A DNA stretch of 13,649 nucleotides from an uncultured Bacteroidales bacterium (GCA_905233405.1 CAJOEG010000030.1:1-13649); one strand, 5' to 3'. Numbered from the stretch's first letter, positions 4,439 through 12,577 are shown. The notes: generated by a model from the letters alone, not told the origin. Numbers and translations are program-made.

Positions 4439-5692
4439 CTATTCTGCATAAAGCATAACCTTTACGATTTTTGTACCCTTGATTTCAAGGATTCTAAAGC
4501 GGTATGAGACATCGTTGTCGTTGATTGTTACAATCTCGCCCATCTTCGGGAAGTTGCCCGAAAAGTACATTATGTAGCCGGCAATTGTCTCGTATTCGTC
4601 CGACTCGGTGAGCGAATAGCCGTACTCCTCGTTGAATGTCTCCACATCGAGCAGACCCGACATTATGTAGTTGCCGTCCTTGTTGACCACCACCGACAAT
4701 TCCGGCGAATCGTGCTCGTCCTCGAACTCACCAAAGATTTCCTCAAGAATGTCCTCCACGGTAACAATTCCGCAGGTGCTTCCAAACTCATCCACCACTA
4801 CGGCGATGCTTCGGTTGTTCTTTATCAGGCGACCAAAGAGTTTCTTCGCCGACATAGTTTCAGGGACCACCAGTATCTGGCGCATAATGTTACGCAGTTT
4901 CTGCGGATTCTTGAAGATATCCTTTATGTTTACATATCCGATTATGTCGTCAACATTTTCCTTGTAAACCAACAAGTTGGAATGGCCTGTCTCGACAAAC
5001 ATCTTGCGTACATTCTCAATGGTTTCGTTTACTGACACGGCAAGAATCTTGTTTCGTGGCACTATGCACTCGCGCAGTTTTATTGACGAAAAGTCCATAG
5101 CATTATGGAAAATCTTGAGTTCCTGCGCCGATTTCGCCGATGTTTCGGCTCCGTTGCCGATAATATCCTCTATGTCGACCCTGCTGAACATAGTTTCTTC
5201 TTGATTTCCGTCTATGCTCACACCGAAAATCCTTGTAATCATCCTTGCTATCCACACCGAAACGACTACAACAGGATAGAACAGAAAATAGAAGAATGCC
5301 ACTGGTACGGCAAATGTCTTTAATGCCGAGTCGCTAAGGATTCTGAAAAGTGTCTTGGGGAGAAATTCGGCTACAAAAAGAACAATAACAGTAGCAATAA
5401 CTGTCTGTAGCAGGAGTATAAGCATTCCGTTCTCCAGTGGTGCAAGCGGTGCGGCAAGCACTTTTGCCAGAAAGATACTGTAAATAACGTTGACCAGATT
5501 GTTGCCCACGAGCATAGTGGAAATGTATTGCGACGAATTTTTTGTTATCAATGCCAGCACCTTGGAATTGAAACCATCCTTCTTTGTAGCAATCTCTAGT
5601 TTCAGCTTGTTTGACGTGACAAAGGCTATCTCCATTCCCGAAAAGAAGGCGGAGAGTGCAAGTGCCAATATTATGATTATCCAGTTTGCCAT
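4439..5692 (-). CDS. DUF21/CNNM-CBS-CorC_HlyC membrane protein (hemolysin-like/CorC family)
   Basis: Three modules are visible in 417 aa. The first is an N-terminal DUF21/CNNM membrane domain (residues 1 to about 195: AFFSGMEIAFVTSN, then several hydrophobic helices). The second is a CBS pair (about 205-335) containing VPRNKI, HSNLLVYKENVDDIIGYV and the signature VVVDEFGSTCGIVTVEDILEEIFGE, of which the full stretch is at residues 301-325. The third is a C-terminal CorC_HlyC domain (about 338-417). Related proteins are linked to Mg2+/Co2+ handling, and in gliding Bacteroidota to GldE. The older label hemolysin is not evidence of toxicity. It is the last gene of the coaX operon: its ATG overlaps the stop of the 74-aa membrane protein by one base (TAATG). 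Transport substrate is inferred from family only. Confidence 0.9.
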   Translation of the reverse strand: MANWIIIILALALSAFFSGMEIAFVTSNKLKLEIATKKDGFNSKVLALITKNSSQYISTMLVGNNLVNVIYSIFLAKVLAAPLAPLENGMLILLLQTVIATVIVLFVAEFLPKTLFRILSDSALKTFAVPVAFFYFLFYPVVVVSVWIARMITRIFGVSIDGNQEETMFSRVDIEDIIGNGAETSAKSAQELKIFHNAMDFSSIKLRECIVPRNKILAVSVNETIENVRKMFVETGHSNLLVYKENVDDIIGYVNIKDIFKNPQKLRNIMRQILVVPETMSAKKLFGRLIKNNRSIAVVVDEFGSTCGIVTVEDILEEIFGEFEDEHDSPELSVVVNKDGNYIMSGLLDVETFNEEYGYSLTESDEYETIAGYIMYFSGNFPKMGEIVTINDNDVSYRFRILEIKGTKIVKVMLYAE

Positions 5693-5916
5693 TATTTTTC
5701 TCCATTACGCCTTTTTTCTCGGCGTTCTTCGTTTCTGCGTTGCATAAAGCGCATTATGAACATTCCTGCGCTAATTATCGCCATCGCATAAAAAATCCAA
5801 ATGTTCGATACGCTGTCGAACTTGGTCTGATAATATATGCCTGCTCCAAGGCAGAAAACCGCCATTGCAAGCCACAGGCATTCAATTACAATTTTGAAAA
5901 TCTTCTTGCTATTCAT
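5692..5916 (-). CDS. Two-helix small membrane protein between lptC and the CNNM gene, 74 aa
   Basis: Two hydrophobic helices are predicted (about residues 8-28 and 38-57), with a very basic/acidic C-terminal tail (residues 59-74, RRNEERREKRR) that should stay in the cytoplasm. No named family is recognised. Its ATG overlaps the lptC stop by 8 bases and its TAA overlaps the next ATG by one, so it is translated in a chain with LptC and the CNNM-type protein. That spacing makes the frame real despite its small size. The context suggests an inner-membrane accessory factor in envelope biogenesis, but this is inference only. Confidence 0.75.
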   Translation of the reverse strand: MNSKKIFKIVIECLWLAMAVFCLGAGIYYQTKFDSVSNIWIFYAMAIISAGMFIMRFMQRRNEERREKRRNGEK

Positions 5917-6478
5917 CCTTTATGCTTATTACTCCGGCAGGCTTCAGTATTTTCCATTCCGAAAAATCTTGGTTCGACTCGAAACCATCACCGGTCAATA
6001 TTTCATCTTCGGTAGTAATCCTGACGTACTTGTCGGAATACACAAGTTCCTTTTTCATATCCCAGTACATCAGTTCCGTATTTATCTTCTCGTTTCGGCT
6101 TATGTTGTTAACCTCTACGTCCGACTTTATCTCCCACAATTCCTTTTCTATCAAGAATCTGGCATACGAGCAGCGCAAGGTTGCAGTAACTTCGCCGTAA
6201 CCGTCGAAAAACCTCACATTCAGTCCGTAGCGATACTCGTCGTACTTTAAGTTTTGTCCTTCATACCTTGACAATTCCTTTGCCTTCAGTTCAACCATTA
6301 TTCTTCCCGAGTCGCTATAGACAGTCTCGAATCCGTAGACGGAGAATGTCGGCATATTCGAACGCTTAGTAAGCAGGTTTACCTTGTCGATGTCGTTCTT
6401 GCAAGAAACAAATATCGTACTTGCAACGATTGCAAGCACGATACCTGTTTTTAAAAATATTTGCTTTAAGTCTGACAC
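5909..6478 (-). CDS. lptC: LPS export ABC transporter periplasmic protein LptC
   Basis: At 189 aa it has the size of LptC, which links the inner-membrane LptBFG pump to LptA and passes lipopolysaccharide across the periplasm. An N-terminal hydrophobic segment (residues 10-25) ends in FVSC with Cys26, so in this lineage it may be a lipoprotein, although Phe at -3 is a loose lipobox. The rest is rich in beta-strand patterns of the LptC/OstA type: MPTFSVYGFETVYSDSG, then AKELSRYEG and later EILTGDGFESNQDFSEW, the last being the well-conserved C-terminal part. The start is GTG at 6478, sharing its first base with the TAG stop of the TPR gene; AAGG lies upstream as a possible ribosome site. It overlaps the next gene by 8 bases. 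Confidence 0.88.
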   Translation of the reverse strand: MSDLKQIFLKTGIVLAIVASTIFVSCKNDIDKVNLLTKRSNMPTFSVYGFETVYSDSGRIMVELKAKELSRYEGQNLKYDEYRYGLNVRFFDGYGEVTATLRCSYARFLIEKELWEIKSDVEVNNISRNEKINTELMYWDMKKELVYSDKYVRITTEDEILTGDGFESNQDFSEWKILKPAGVISIKDE

Positions 6479-7812
6479 TACTTAATAAACCTTGCAGTGG
6501 TAGTCTCGTTAATCCAACAGCCTACAGTTACTGTTGCCCCAGCCTTCATATCGGCCCAGAATGCATCCGACTCCTTCGGGAAGTATGCAGAGTAGGTCGA
6601 GATAAGTTTGTTTGCTTCGTCTGTAACGGACGGATCTACGCTCTTGGCTTTTTGGAACTGGTCAACAACAACCCAGTAAACCCATTTGTTCTCAAAAGCA
6701 TCGTTACCACAATCCTTGCCACCTGCTGCATATACTCTACCTATCAAGAGATAAGCCTTACCGTAGTTCGGGTCTGCCGACAAAGCATTGCGTGCAGCCT
6801 GACGAGCCTTGGCATAGTTGTTCATTCCAGTGAAATACAGCAGACCAAGTTCGTAGTACATATCTGCCTTTTTTGAGTTGTCTTCTTCAAGTGATATTGC
6901 TTCGTTGTAGTATTGTTCTGCCTTTGCAGATTCACCGCGCTTGAAATATGCCTGTCCGATTGCGTGTGCAGCGGCGGAACTCTTTTCGTTTTCGTACATC
7001 ACGATAGCAGTATTCATATACAAGTTGGAAAGTTTGCACTCGTCGCTGTTGCCGTTTCTCAAAAGTTTTACAATCTTTTTAGCCAATTCTACATTGGTTG
7101 GGTCTGCTTCAAACTTAGGAGTGAATACATCGATTATCGACTTGCAGTCGGCAGCGCTACTATTGACAAACAATTCTTCTACTGCAGTTGCTGCATCGCC
7201 AATCTTAACCTTCTTGTCTTCCTTTGTCTCCTTTTCAATCTGCTCGGCAAGGGCATCAGCAATAGCTGAATATATGTTTACCATATCTTCCTTGCTGATT
7301 TCTTCCTTGTTGTAGCGGTTCAAAGCAATAACCATATACAATTTCAACACATTGTAGTCGGCAGAATTACCTGCAAGTTCGAACACTCTTGCACACATAT
7401 TGTAAACATCCACGTATTTGTCGGGACGATACTTATTAAGCATAATTGCCTTTGAACCAAGGTAAGTTGCTTCCTGTCCATACAACTGTATTCTTTTGTC
7501 GTAAATCATAAGCAAGGTGTCGATTGCAGCTTCGCGAGCTTCACCTTCCCTTGTTGCGATTACGTTTTCCATAATCTTTGGCCCCTGGATAAAAATATTC
7601 TTGGTAGTCTTTACGTCAACTTTATCTTCGCAATTATCAAAACACCATTTCCATGTTCCGTATGCGTCTTTAAAATTTTTCTGATTGAAAAATTCAGTAT
7701 AGGTTGACATGTTGACAGTAAAGTTATCCATACCACGCTCATCCTGTGCAAATGCTCCTGCCGAAAGAAGCATTCCTGCCGCCATCATTGATATTAAAAT
7801 CTTCGCTTTCAT
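6478..7812 (-). CDS. Secreted TPR-repeat protein, 444 aa
   Basis: A signal peptide (MKAKILISMMAAGMLLSAGAFA, likely cut before QDE) sends it to the periplasm or outer membrane. The mature part is helical. Clear tetratricopeptide repeats lie at about residues 285-375: AIGQAYFKRGESAKAEQYYN, then ADMYYELGLLYFTG and AYLLIGRVYAAGG. Several cysteines (CFDNC near 57-61, and others near DECK, KDCG and VGCW) may form disulfides. Family members recur beside coaX and lptC in Bacteroidales, but their task is not known; a scaffold for envelope assembly is a reasonable guess. It starts 11 bases after the preceding barrel gene and ends sharing a base with lptC. No enzyme motif is visible. Confidence 0.85.
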   Translation of the reverse strand: MKAKILISMMAAGMLLSAGAFAQDERGMDNFTVNMSTYTEFFNQKNFKDAYGTWKWCFDNCEDKVDVKTTKNIFIQGPKIMENVIATREGEAREAAIDTLLMIYDKRIQLYGQEATYLGSKAIMLNKYRPDKYVDVYNMCARVFELAGNSADYNVLKLYMVIALNRYNKEEISKEDMVNIYSAIADALAEQIEKETKEDKKVKIGDAATAVEELFVNSSAADCKSIIDVFTPKFEADPTNVELAKKIVKLLRNGNSDECKLSNLYMNTAIVMYENEKSSAAAHAIGQAYFKRGESAKAEQYYNEAISLEEDNSKKADMYYELGLLYFTGMNNYAKARQAARNALSADPNYGKAYLLIGRVYAAGGKDCGNDAFENKWVYWVVVDQFQKAKSVDPSVTDEANKLISTYSAYFPKESDAFWADMKAGATVTVGCWINETTTARFIK

Positions 7813-7823
7813 AACTATATAAT

Positions 7824-9119
7824 TTAATCTATTCTACTTTTTACAAACCAGCGGTCAACTAAACTCAAGTTGACACCAACAATAAAATAAGTTTCTTTTA
7901 CCAAATTGTCATTCAAAGAACCTCTCTGTCCGACTTGGAACGTAACATTAAATACAGTTTTCCCATGTCGTGGTTTAAATCCTACTCCAAAAGTAATGCC
8001 ATAATCTGGAACAGAGAGCTTGCCACCATTCATATTTATATATGAGTTGTTGAAATACAGCCCCATACGGTACGATGACGATTGCCAAATATTTTTTGGT
8101 GAGAGTCTGTTGGGAGTAAATTCGGCTCCTACAGCAGCACTTAAACTGTTGTCTAACGAATCGCATACACCAAAAAACTTGCTGTCCTTCCAGTTCTGCA
8201 AAGTAAAGTCGGCAGCTACAGACAATTTGTCTTTGTAAGTATAGCACAGCCCAAATCCGACAGTATGAGGAAGTCCTATTCTGCCCTTTGCGTCATTATC
8301 CTGATGAATGGTGTCGATGACTGTTGTAGCAGCACTTGCCAAAGTATTGTAAACCAAGGTTGTCTGCTTGGCATTTAGGTCGCGGTTGTAGCCGTAGTAG
8401 GCGCCAAGTCTCAGATTGTCCTCACCGATATGGATATTGTATTTCAGTCCGACATCGAATGTAACGTCGGAAATCTTGAATGTCTTCTGGCAGAACGAAT
8501 TGATGTAGGTGCCTACGGTGTCGTTTACAAAAGCAATGGCATTGGAATGGTAAATTTTTCCAAAAAGGTATGAAACGCCAATTCCTAGACTCAAGTCATT
8601 AATAGGAATGAACGCATTAGAAAAAAAGATTTTGTTAAGACCTCCGTCTCCAGCATAAACGTAATCCTTGTCGATGCCAAGTGAATTATCTGCCGAGTAA
8701 ATCGAATATCCCACATTGCTGTAAGGGGTTAAGCCGAGGGCCATTTTCCACCATCTTGTACACGCAAATCCGATGGCAATCTGCGACAATTCTGCATCGC
8801 TTTTGATTTTTGATGTTGGTGGATTTGAAATGGAATACTTGCGCAATCCTGCATCGAAGCCAAAGTTGAATATGAAAGTCAGAGTGTCTATATCTCCAAT
8901 GCTTGTTGGACTTTTGTAGTTGACATCGTACATATATGGAGTGGCATATCCCACACCGCCCATCGACGAATTGCGAGCCTGTGCATTACCGTTTACGTCG
9001 CCTATTCCGTAGCGCGAATACGGAGAACCTACTTGTCCCTGTGAGAAGGAAAGTATGCTAACTGTCAGTAAACAAATCAACAAGAATATCCGTCTAACCA
9101 TTATATTCCAATATTTCAT
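7824..9119 (-). CDS. Outer-membrane beta-barrel-type protein, 431 aa
   Basis: An N-terminal signal sequence ends near ILSFSQGQ, and the mature protein begins GSPYSRYGIGDV, an opening frequent in Bacteroidota outer-membrane proteins. The remainder is rich in alternating hydrophobic/aromatic strands and glycines (FGVGFKPRHG, GAYYGYNRD, LGIGVSYLFGK), as in FadL/PorV-like barrels. Cargo is not indicated. The ATG at 9119 overlaps the coaX stop by 26 bases; a second ATG at 9101 (MVRRIFLL) gives a more typical signal peptide and may be the true start. Either way translation is coupled to coaX, and the TPR gene follows after 11 bases. Function beyond outer-membrane location is unknown. Confidence 0.82.
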   Translation of the reverse strand: MKYWNIMVRRIFLLICLLTVSILSFSQGQVGSPYSRYGIGDVNGNAQARNSSMGGVGYATPYMYDVNYKSPTSIGDIDTLTFIFNFGFDAGLRKYSISNPPTSKIKSDAELSQIAIGFACTRWWKMALGLTPYSNVGYSIYSADNSLGIDKDYVYAGDGGLNKIFFSNAFIPINDLSLGIGVSYLFGKIYHSNAIAFVNDTVGTYINSFCQKTFKISDVTFDVGLKYNIHIGEDNLRLGAYYGYNRDLNAKQTTLVYNTLASAATTVIDTIHQDNDAKGRIGLPHTVGFGLCYTYKDKLSVAADFTLQNWKDSKFFGVCDSLDNSLSAAVGAEFTPNRLSPKNIWQSSSYRMGLYFNNSYINMNGGKLSVPDYGITFGVGFKPRHGKTVFNVTFQVGQRGSLNDNLVKETYFIVGVNLSLVDRWFVKSRID

Positions 9120-9825
9120 TCAATCCAAAAGCCACCAAATATGGCTCTGCAAAATTATTAAAATTAATTTGGTTTTCAAAGAAAAAGCTATCGCCGCCTG
9201 TAAAAACGACAAGCAAATCGTTGAACTGGCGGCTGAATTCCTTCACGGTACCATCTATTTCGTAGAGCATACCGTTCTGAATACCAAGGGTTATAGCCTC
9301 TGTTGTGTTTGTTCCGAACAGACCTTCAAGGCTTTTATCCACCTGCAATAACGGAAGTTTTCCCGTAAAATTGTGTAGTGCGCGAAACCTTGTTTTTAGT
9401 CCAGGCGAAATATTTCCGCCAAGATATTCGCCCTTGTCGGTGACAATGTCGTAAGTTATTGCTGTGCCTGAGTCAATTACGAGCAAATTCCTGCCAGGGT
9501 AACGCGTAACTGCACCCACAACTGCCGCCACACGGTCGCTGCCAAGCGTTTCTGGTGTACCATACTTTATTATTATAGGTAGCCTTAACAGATGTGAAAA
9601 TTCGAGCACAGGGAAAAACGGTTTGAATACATCGGCAATCTCGCTTTGGTTGACACTTACCGACGATACTATGCAACGGTCGATACTTTTTATAGGTACT
9701 ATCTCTTTTAGTGACGGCAAAAGTTCCGCCACTTCACGGCATTTTATGCGGTGTTCTATCTTACCATTATTAAAAAGGAACATCTTTATAGATGAGTTTC
9801 CTGCATCAACAACAAGATTATACAT
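9094..9825 (-). CDS. coaX: Type III pantothenate kinase
   Basis: This cytoplasmic enzyme phosphorylates pantothenate, the first step of coenzyme A synthesis. All signature blocks are present in 243 aa: the N-terminal DAGNSSIK phosphate-binding motif (Asp7), GTPETLGSDR (residues 89-98, pantothenate/dimer region), VIDSGTAITYD (Asp118 catalytic region) and GGNISPGLKTRFRALHNFTG. The length is normal. It is the first gene of a six-gene minus-strand operon, with a TACCTTTG promoter box 18 bases before the ATG, so expression of the downstream envelope genes likely depends on it. Its 3' end overlaps the outer-membrane protein gene. Type III enzymes are generally insensitive to CoA feedback. Confidence 0.96.
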   Translation of the reverse strand: MYNLVVDAGNSSIKMFLFNNGKIEHRIKCREVAELLPSLKEIVPIKSIDRCIVSSVSVNQSEIADVFKPFFPVLEFSHLLRLPIIIKYGTPETLGSDRVAAVVGAVTRYPGRNLLVIDSGTAITYDIVTDKGEYLGGNISPGLKTRFRALHNFTGKLPLLQVDKSLEGLFGTNTTEAITLGIQNGMLYEIDGTVKEFSRQFNDLLVVFTGGDSFFFENQINFNNFAEPYLVAFGLNEILEYNG

Positions 9826-9842
9826 TGATAATTAATTTTGCA

Positions 9843-9850
9843 CAAAGGTA
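9843..9850 (-). promoter_or_regulatory. -7 promoter box of the coaX operon
   Basis: The minus strand reads TACCTTTG at 9850-9843, matching TAnnTTTG, 17 bases before the coaX start codon. The -33 region falls inside the heptanucleotide array at 9860-9894, so the array could affect promoter strength. Confidence 0.6.
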
Positions 9851-9859
9851 ATGCAAATT

Positions 9860-9894
9860 GATTTACGAATTACGATTTTAGAATTACGATTTTA
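9860..9894 (+). repeat. Second heptanucleotide array, GATTTAC type
   Basis: Five perfect-register units: GATTTAC 9860-9866, GAATTAC 9867-9873, GATTTTA 9874-9880, GAATTAC 9881-9887, GATTTTA 9888-9894. The words are those of the array at 938-1004. It abuts the coaX promoter on its upstream side. Confidence 0.85.
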
Positions 9895-9919
9895 CTGACA
9901 AGATGCAAATAGATAGTTT

Positions 9920-10054
9920 CTATGTTTCTGAGTTTCTTAGTTTGGCTTACGTCGAGCTAAAGGTTGGGCTAAAAGGCTAGCAGAAGACCAGTCTAGCAGT
10001 CTGCAAGACCGTTAGACATTAAGCCTGTCAGCTTTCGAGCCTGTAAGCCATCAA
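9920..10054 (+). repeat. Octanucleotide repeat array C
   Basis: From 9967 to 10054 eleven 8-base units run in register, including GGCTAGCA 9975-9982, GAAGACCA 9983-9990, GTCTAGCA 9991-9998, GTCTGCAA 9999-10006, GCCTGTCA 10023-10030 and GCCTGTAA 10039-10046. Upstream, a different 8-base family (CTATGTTT 9920-9927, CTGAGTTT 9928-9935, CTTAGTTT 9936-9943) leads in. Units match arrays A and B near the four-helix-bundle gene, 6 kb away, but no such gene is here. Confidence 0.82.
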
Positions 10055-10095
10055 AATCACAAACGACGTAGCCATTGAACACCACAAATCACGAA

Positions 10096-10209
10096 TCTTT
10101 CATTTAAAAACTATTTCCCGCCCCTTGAGCTCAGCACATTGTAGTCAGCGGATTTTTTTCTAATGCTAACTGTTTATATCATAGATAATAACATTGACTA
10201 AATGAAAGA
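10096..10209. repeat. Spaced 11-bp inverted repeat in the divergent spacer
   Basis: TCTTTCATTTA at 10096-10106 and TAAATGAAAGA at 10199-10209 are perfect inverted copies 92 bases apart, with ACG partly extending each outer end. The enclosed segment has no gene and no TAnnTTTG box on either strand. It could be the ends of a small MITE-like element, an invertible segment or chance. Apart from this, and the promoter just after it, 10055-10325 shows nothing recognisable. Confidence 0.4.
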
Positions 10210-10239
10210 ACCGTGACCCTAAATCATTTTTTGATTTTT

Positions 10240-10275
10240 TTTGATTGTACTGAATAATATTTATTACTATCTTTG
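10240..10275 (+). promoter_or_regulatory. Promoter of the PpiD-like gene
   Basis: TATCTTTG at 10268-10275 is a full -7 match, and TTTG at 10240-10243 lies 24 bases upstream, slightly long for a -33 element. The leader to the ATG at 10326 is about 45 bases, ending in AAGG just before the start. Confidence 0.55.
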
Positions 10276-10325
10276 CACTCCAAAATATTTTTATTATTAT
10301 AGACTAATTTTAAACATTTAAGGTA

Positions 10326-12482
10326 ATGGCAGTATTACAGAACATTAGAGAGAAATGTGGAGTTTTAGTTATTGTTATCGTCGGCATAGCATTGTTGGCT
10401 TTCCTGCTTGGTGATTTTCTTAGCTCAGGTCGTATCGGCCACGGTGATGACTCCGTTATAGCAAAGATAAACGGCTCGAAGGTTGACTACAGCGAGTGGA
10501 GTGCCAACTATAACAACCACAGATTGTTCTACGAGGTTGCACAGCAGGGCAGAAACATTGATGCCAACACAGAAAGAAGCCTCAGGGAAAGTGCTTGGAA
10601 CGACATTCTCAACACATACGTATGGAACAAGTATTACGAAGAAGTTGGCTTGGGTGTCAGCGACGAGGAACTTGAAGACCTCCTCTACGGACCCACACAT
10701 GCACATAGCATAATTGTGCAAAATTTCGGATTGCAGAAAAATGCAGAAACTGGAGAATACGACACAAAGGCTCCTAAAAACTTTTTCGACAATGCCGAAG
10801 ACGACCCGAACTACAAGGTCATCGCTGATTACTGGAAGAAGGCAATAGAAGAAGACCAGATTAGCTCGAAGTACGGCAATATGGTGTCAAAAGGATTTTA
10901 TACTCCTACTGCACTTGCGAAGATGTACTACGAAGACCAGACCAATACTGTTGACTTCGAATATGCCTACAGGGAATACAGCTCCATCAAGGACGAGGAC
11001 ATCACAGTAACTGACAAGGATATGCAGGCTTACTACGACAAGCACAAGAAGAGATTCGTAGAAGACCAGGACAACAGAGACGTTGAATACGTTGTGTTTG
11101 ACATAGTTCCTTCTGAAAGCGATGTGGCAGAAATCAAGAAGAACACAGAAGACCTTCGCACCGAAATGTCGGCACTCACCGACAACTACCTCTCGTTTGC
11201 ACAGTTGAACAGCAGCAACAGCCGTCCAGAAGACAGACGTATGTACAAGGACGATTTCTATATGAATGAGAAAGATGCAGAAACCATCGGTTTCACTGAA
11301 GAATTCTTCAATTCGGAAGTTGGCACAATGTCGGAAGTAACAAGACAGGGCGACTTCTTTATGTTCGGCAGAATACTTGAAACAGCCAACAGACCAGATT
11401 CAGTAAATGCTTCGCATATTCTTCTTATTCCAAACGACAGCGTAACAATAGAAATGTGCAAGGCAGAAGCCGACAGCTTAGCAAACGTACTTAGAAATGC
11501 AAAGGCCGACTCGGCAGCATTCGCAGCAATGGCAACCGAATATTCGCAGGATCCGGGTTCAAAGAATAACGGAGGAAATCTTGGCGACTTCACAGAAGGT
11601 ACTATGATTTCTGAATTCAACGAAGCTTGCTTTGCAAATGCAGCAGGCACAATTCAGGTTGTTGAAACACAATTTGGCATTCACATCATCAAGATTAACT
11701 CACAGACCAAGCCTGTAAGAAAAGCAAAAATAGCTATCCTTGACCAGGAAATAAAATACTCTGACAATACATACGAAGCTGCATTCCACGCATCAAACAA
11801 GTTCTTGGCAGAAAGCAAAACTGCTGAAGATTTCGACAAGAATGCTGCTGACCAAAACCTCAACGTAAGAATGGCCAACAGAATCACCGATATGAGCGAC
11901 AATGTAATCCCTGGCATCGACAACGGTCGTGAAATAGTTCGCTGGGCATTCAACGAAGACAGGAAAATCGGTGACATATCAAATGTTTTTGAAAGTTCGG
12001 CTCGTGACAAGTTCCTTGTTGTAAAGCTCTCGAAGATTCGTGAAAAAGGCTTCACTCCTTTCGAGGACACCAAGGAAACAATTGAACCAGAAGTAAGGAA
12101 GCAGATGAAAGCAGAAAAGATGATGGCAGAAATGACCGGAATGACTGTAGAGGCTATTGCACAGAAGTTCGGTGCAAAGACCGACGTTCTCACCAACATC
12201 AACTTTTCAAGTTTCTCGCTCCCAGGTCTCGGACTTATCGAACCGAAGGTTAACGCAGTAGCGTTGAACAGCGAAGTTAATGCAGTATCGGCTCCTATCG
12301 ATGGTAACAATGGCGTATATGTAATAAAGGTATTAAAGAAGACCGCTGCTCCCGAAAAGCAGGATTTCGAAAACGACAAGCTTGCCAAGATGCAGGAATA
12401 TATGAGAAGCTACTCATACCGCATGAACAACGCTGTAAAGAAAATGACAAAGATGGACGACAGAAGAGCTAAGTTCTTCTAA
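10326..12482 (+). CDS. PpiD/SurA-like membrane-anchored peptidyl-prolyl isomerase, 718 aa
   Basis: A short cytoplasmic start (MAVLQNIREKCG) and one membrane helix (about residues 12-32) anchor a large periplasmic part, as in PpiD. A SurA_N-type chaperone region follows (from about residue 45: VIAKINGSKVDYSEWSANYN). One parvulin/PPIC domain lies at about residues 358-457: NASHILLIPND, then YSQDPGSKNNGGNLGDFTEG and QFGIHIIKI. A second long helical/C-terminal region (about 460-718) completes the usual Bacteroidota architecture. It should help fold proteins leaving the Sec channel for the outer membrane. It is divergent from the coaX operon, has its own promoter, and is ended by a strong terminator. 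The prolyl isomerase activity itself is inferred from the domain. Confidence 0.93.
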   Translation: MAVLQNIREKCGVLVIVIVGIALLAFLLGDFLSSGRIGHGDDSVIAKINGSKVDYSEWSANYNNHRLFYEVAQQGRNIDANTERSLRESAWNDILNTYVWNKYYEEVGLGVSDEELEDLLYGPTHAHSIIVQNFGLQKNAETGEYDTKAPKNFFDNAEDDPNYKVIADYWKKAIEEDQISSKYGNMVSKGFYTPTALAKMYYEDQTNTVDFEYAYREYSSIKDEDITVTDKDMQAYYDKHKKRFVEDQDNRDVEYVVFDIVPSESDVAEIKKNTEDLRTEMSALTDNYLSFAQLNSSNSRPEDRRMYKDDFYMNEKDAETIGFTEEFFNSEVGTMSEVTRQGDFFMFGRILETANRPDSVNASHILLIPNDSVTIEMCKAEADSLANVLRNAKADSAAFAAMATEYSQDPGSKNNGGNLGDFTEGTMISEFNEACFANAAGTIQVVETQFGIHIIKINSQTKPVRKAKIAILDQEIKYSDNTYEAAFHASNKFLAESKTAEDFDKNAADQNLNVRMANRITDMSDNVIPGIDNGREIVRWAFNEDRKIGDISNVFESSARDKFLVVKLSKIREKGFTPFEDTKETIEPEVRKQMKAEKMMAEMTGMTVEAIAQKFGAKTDVLTNINFSSFSLPGLGLIEPKVNAVALNSEVNAVSAPIDGNNGVYVIKVLKKTAAPEKQDFENDKLAKMQEYMRSYSYRMNNAVKKMTKMDDRRAKFF

Positions 12483-12498
12483 AAATTAAAATGACTAC

Positions 12499-12530
12499 AA
12501 AAAAAGAACCTTATTCAAGGTTCTTTTTTT
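12499..12530 (+). terminator. Strong intrinsic terminator after the PpiD-like gene
   Basis: A perfect 14-bp stem (12499-12512 with 12517-12530, core AAGAACCTT/AAGGTTCTT) closes a 4-base loop ATTC and ends in seven T. It starts 17 bases after the stop codon. The symmetric A/T tracts would allow function on both strands. Confidence 0.92.
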
Positions 12531-12559
12531 GTTTTATTTAAACTAAACATATACCTTTG
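12528..12559 (+). promoter_or_regulatory. Lipoprotein gene promoter overlapping the terminator T-tract
   Basis: TTTG at 12528-12531 and TACCTTTG at 12552-12559 are separated by 20 bases, the best -33/-7 match in the window. The -33 element is made from the last T residues of the preceding terminator plus the next G. The -7 box ends 18 bases before the ATG at 12578. Confidence 0.65.
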
Positions 12560-12577
12560 GCAGACAATTCATAACGC

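Noticed and set aside
4671..5323. Several plus-strand open frames opposite the CNNM-type gene.
   Set aside because: They are antisense shadows of a gene with clear DUF21, CBS and CorC_HlyC domains.
9833..9840. Plus-strand TAATTTTG as a second promoter for the PpiD-like gene.
   Set aside because: It is nearly 490 bases from the gene, and a better-placed TATCTTTG exists at 10268-10275.
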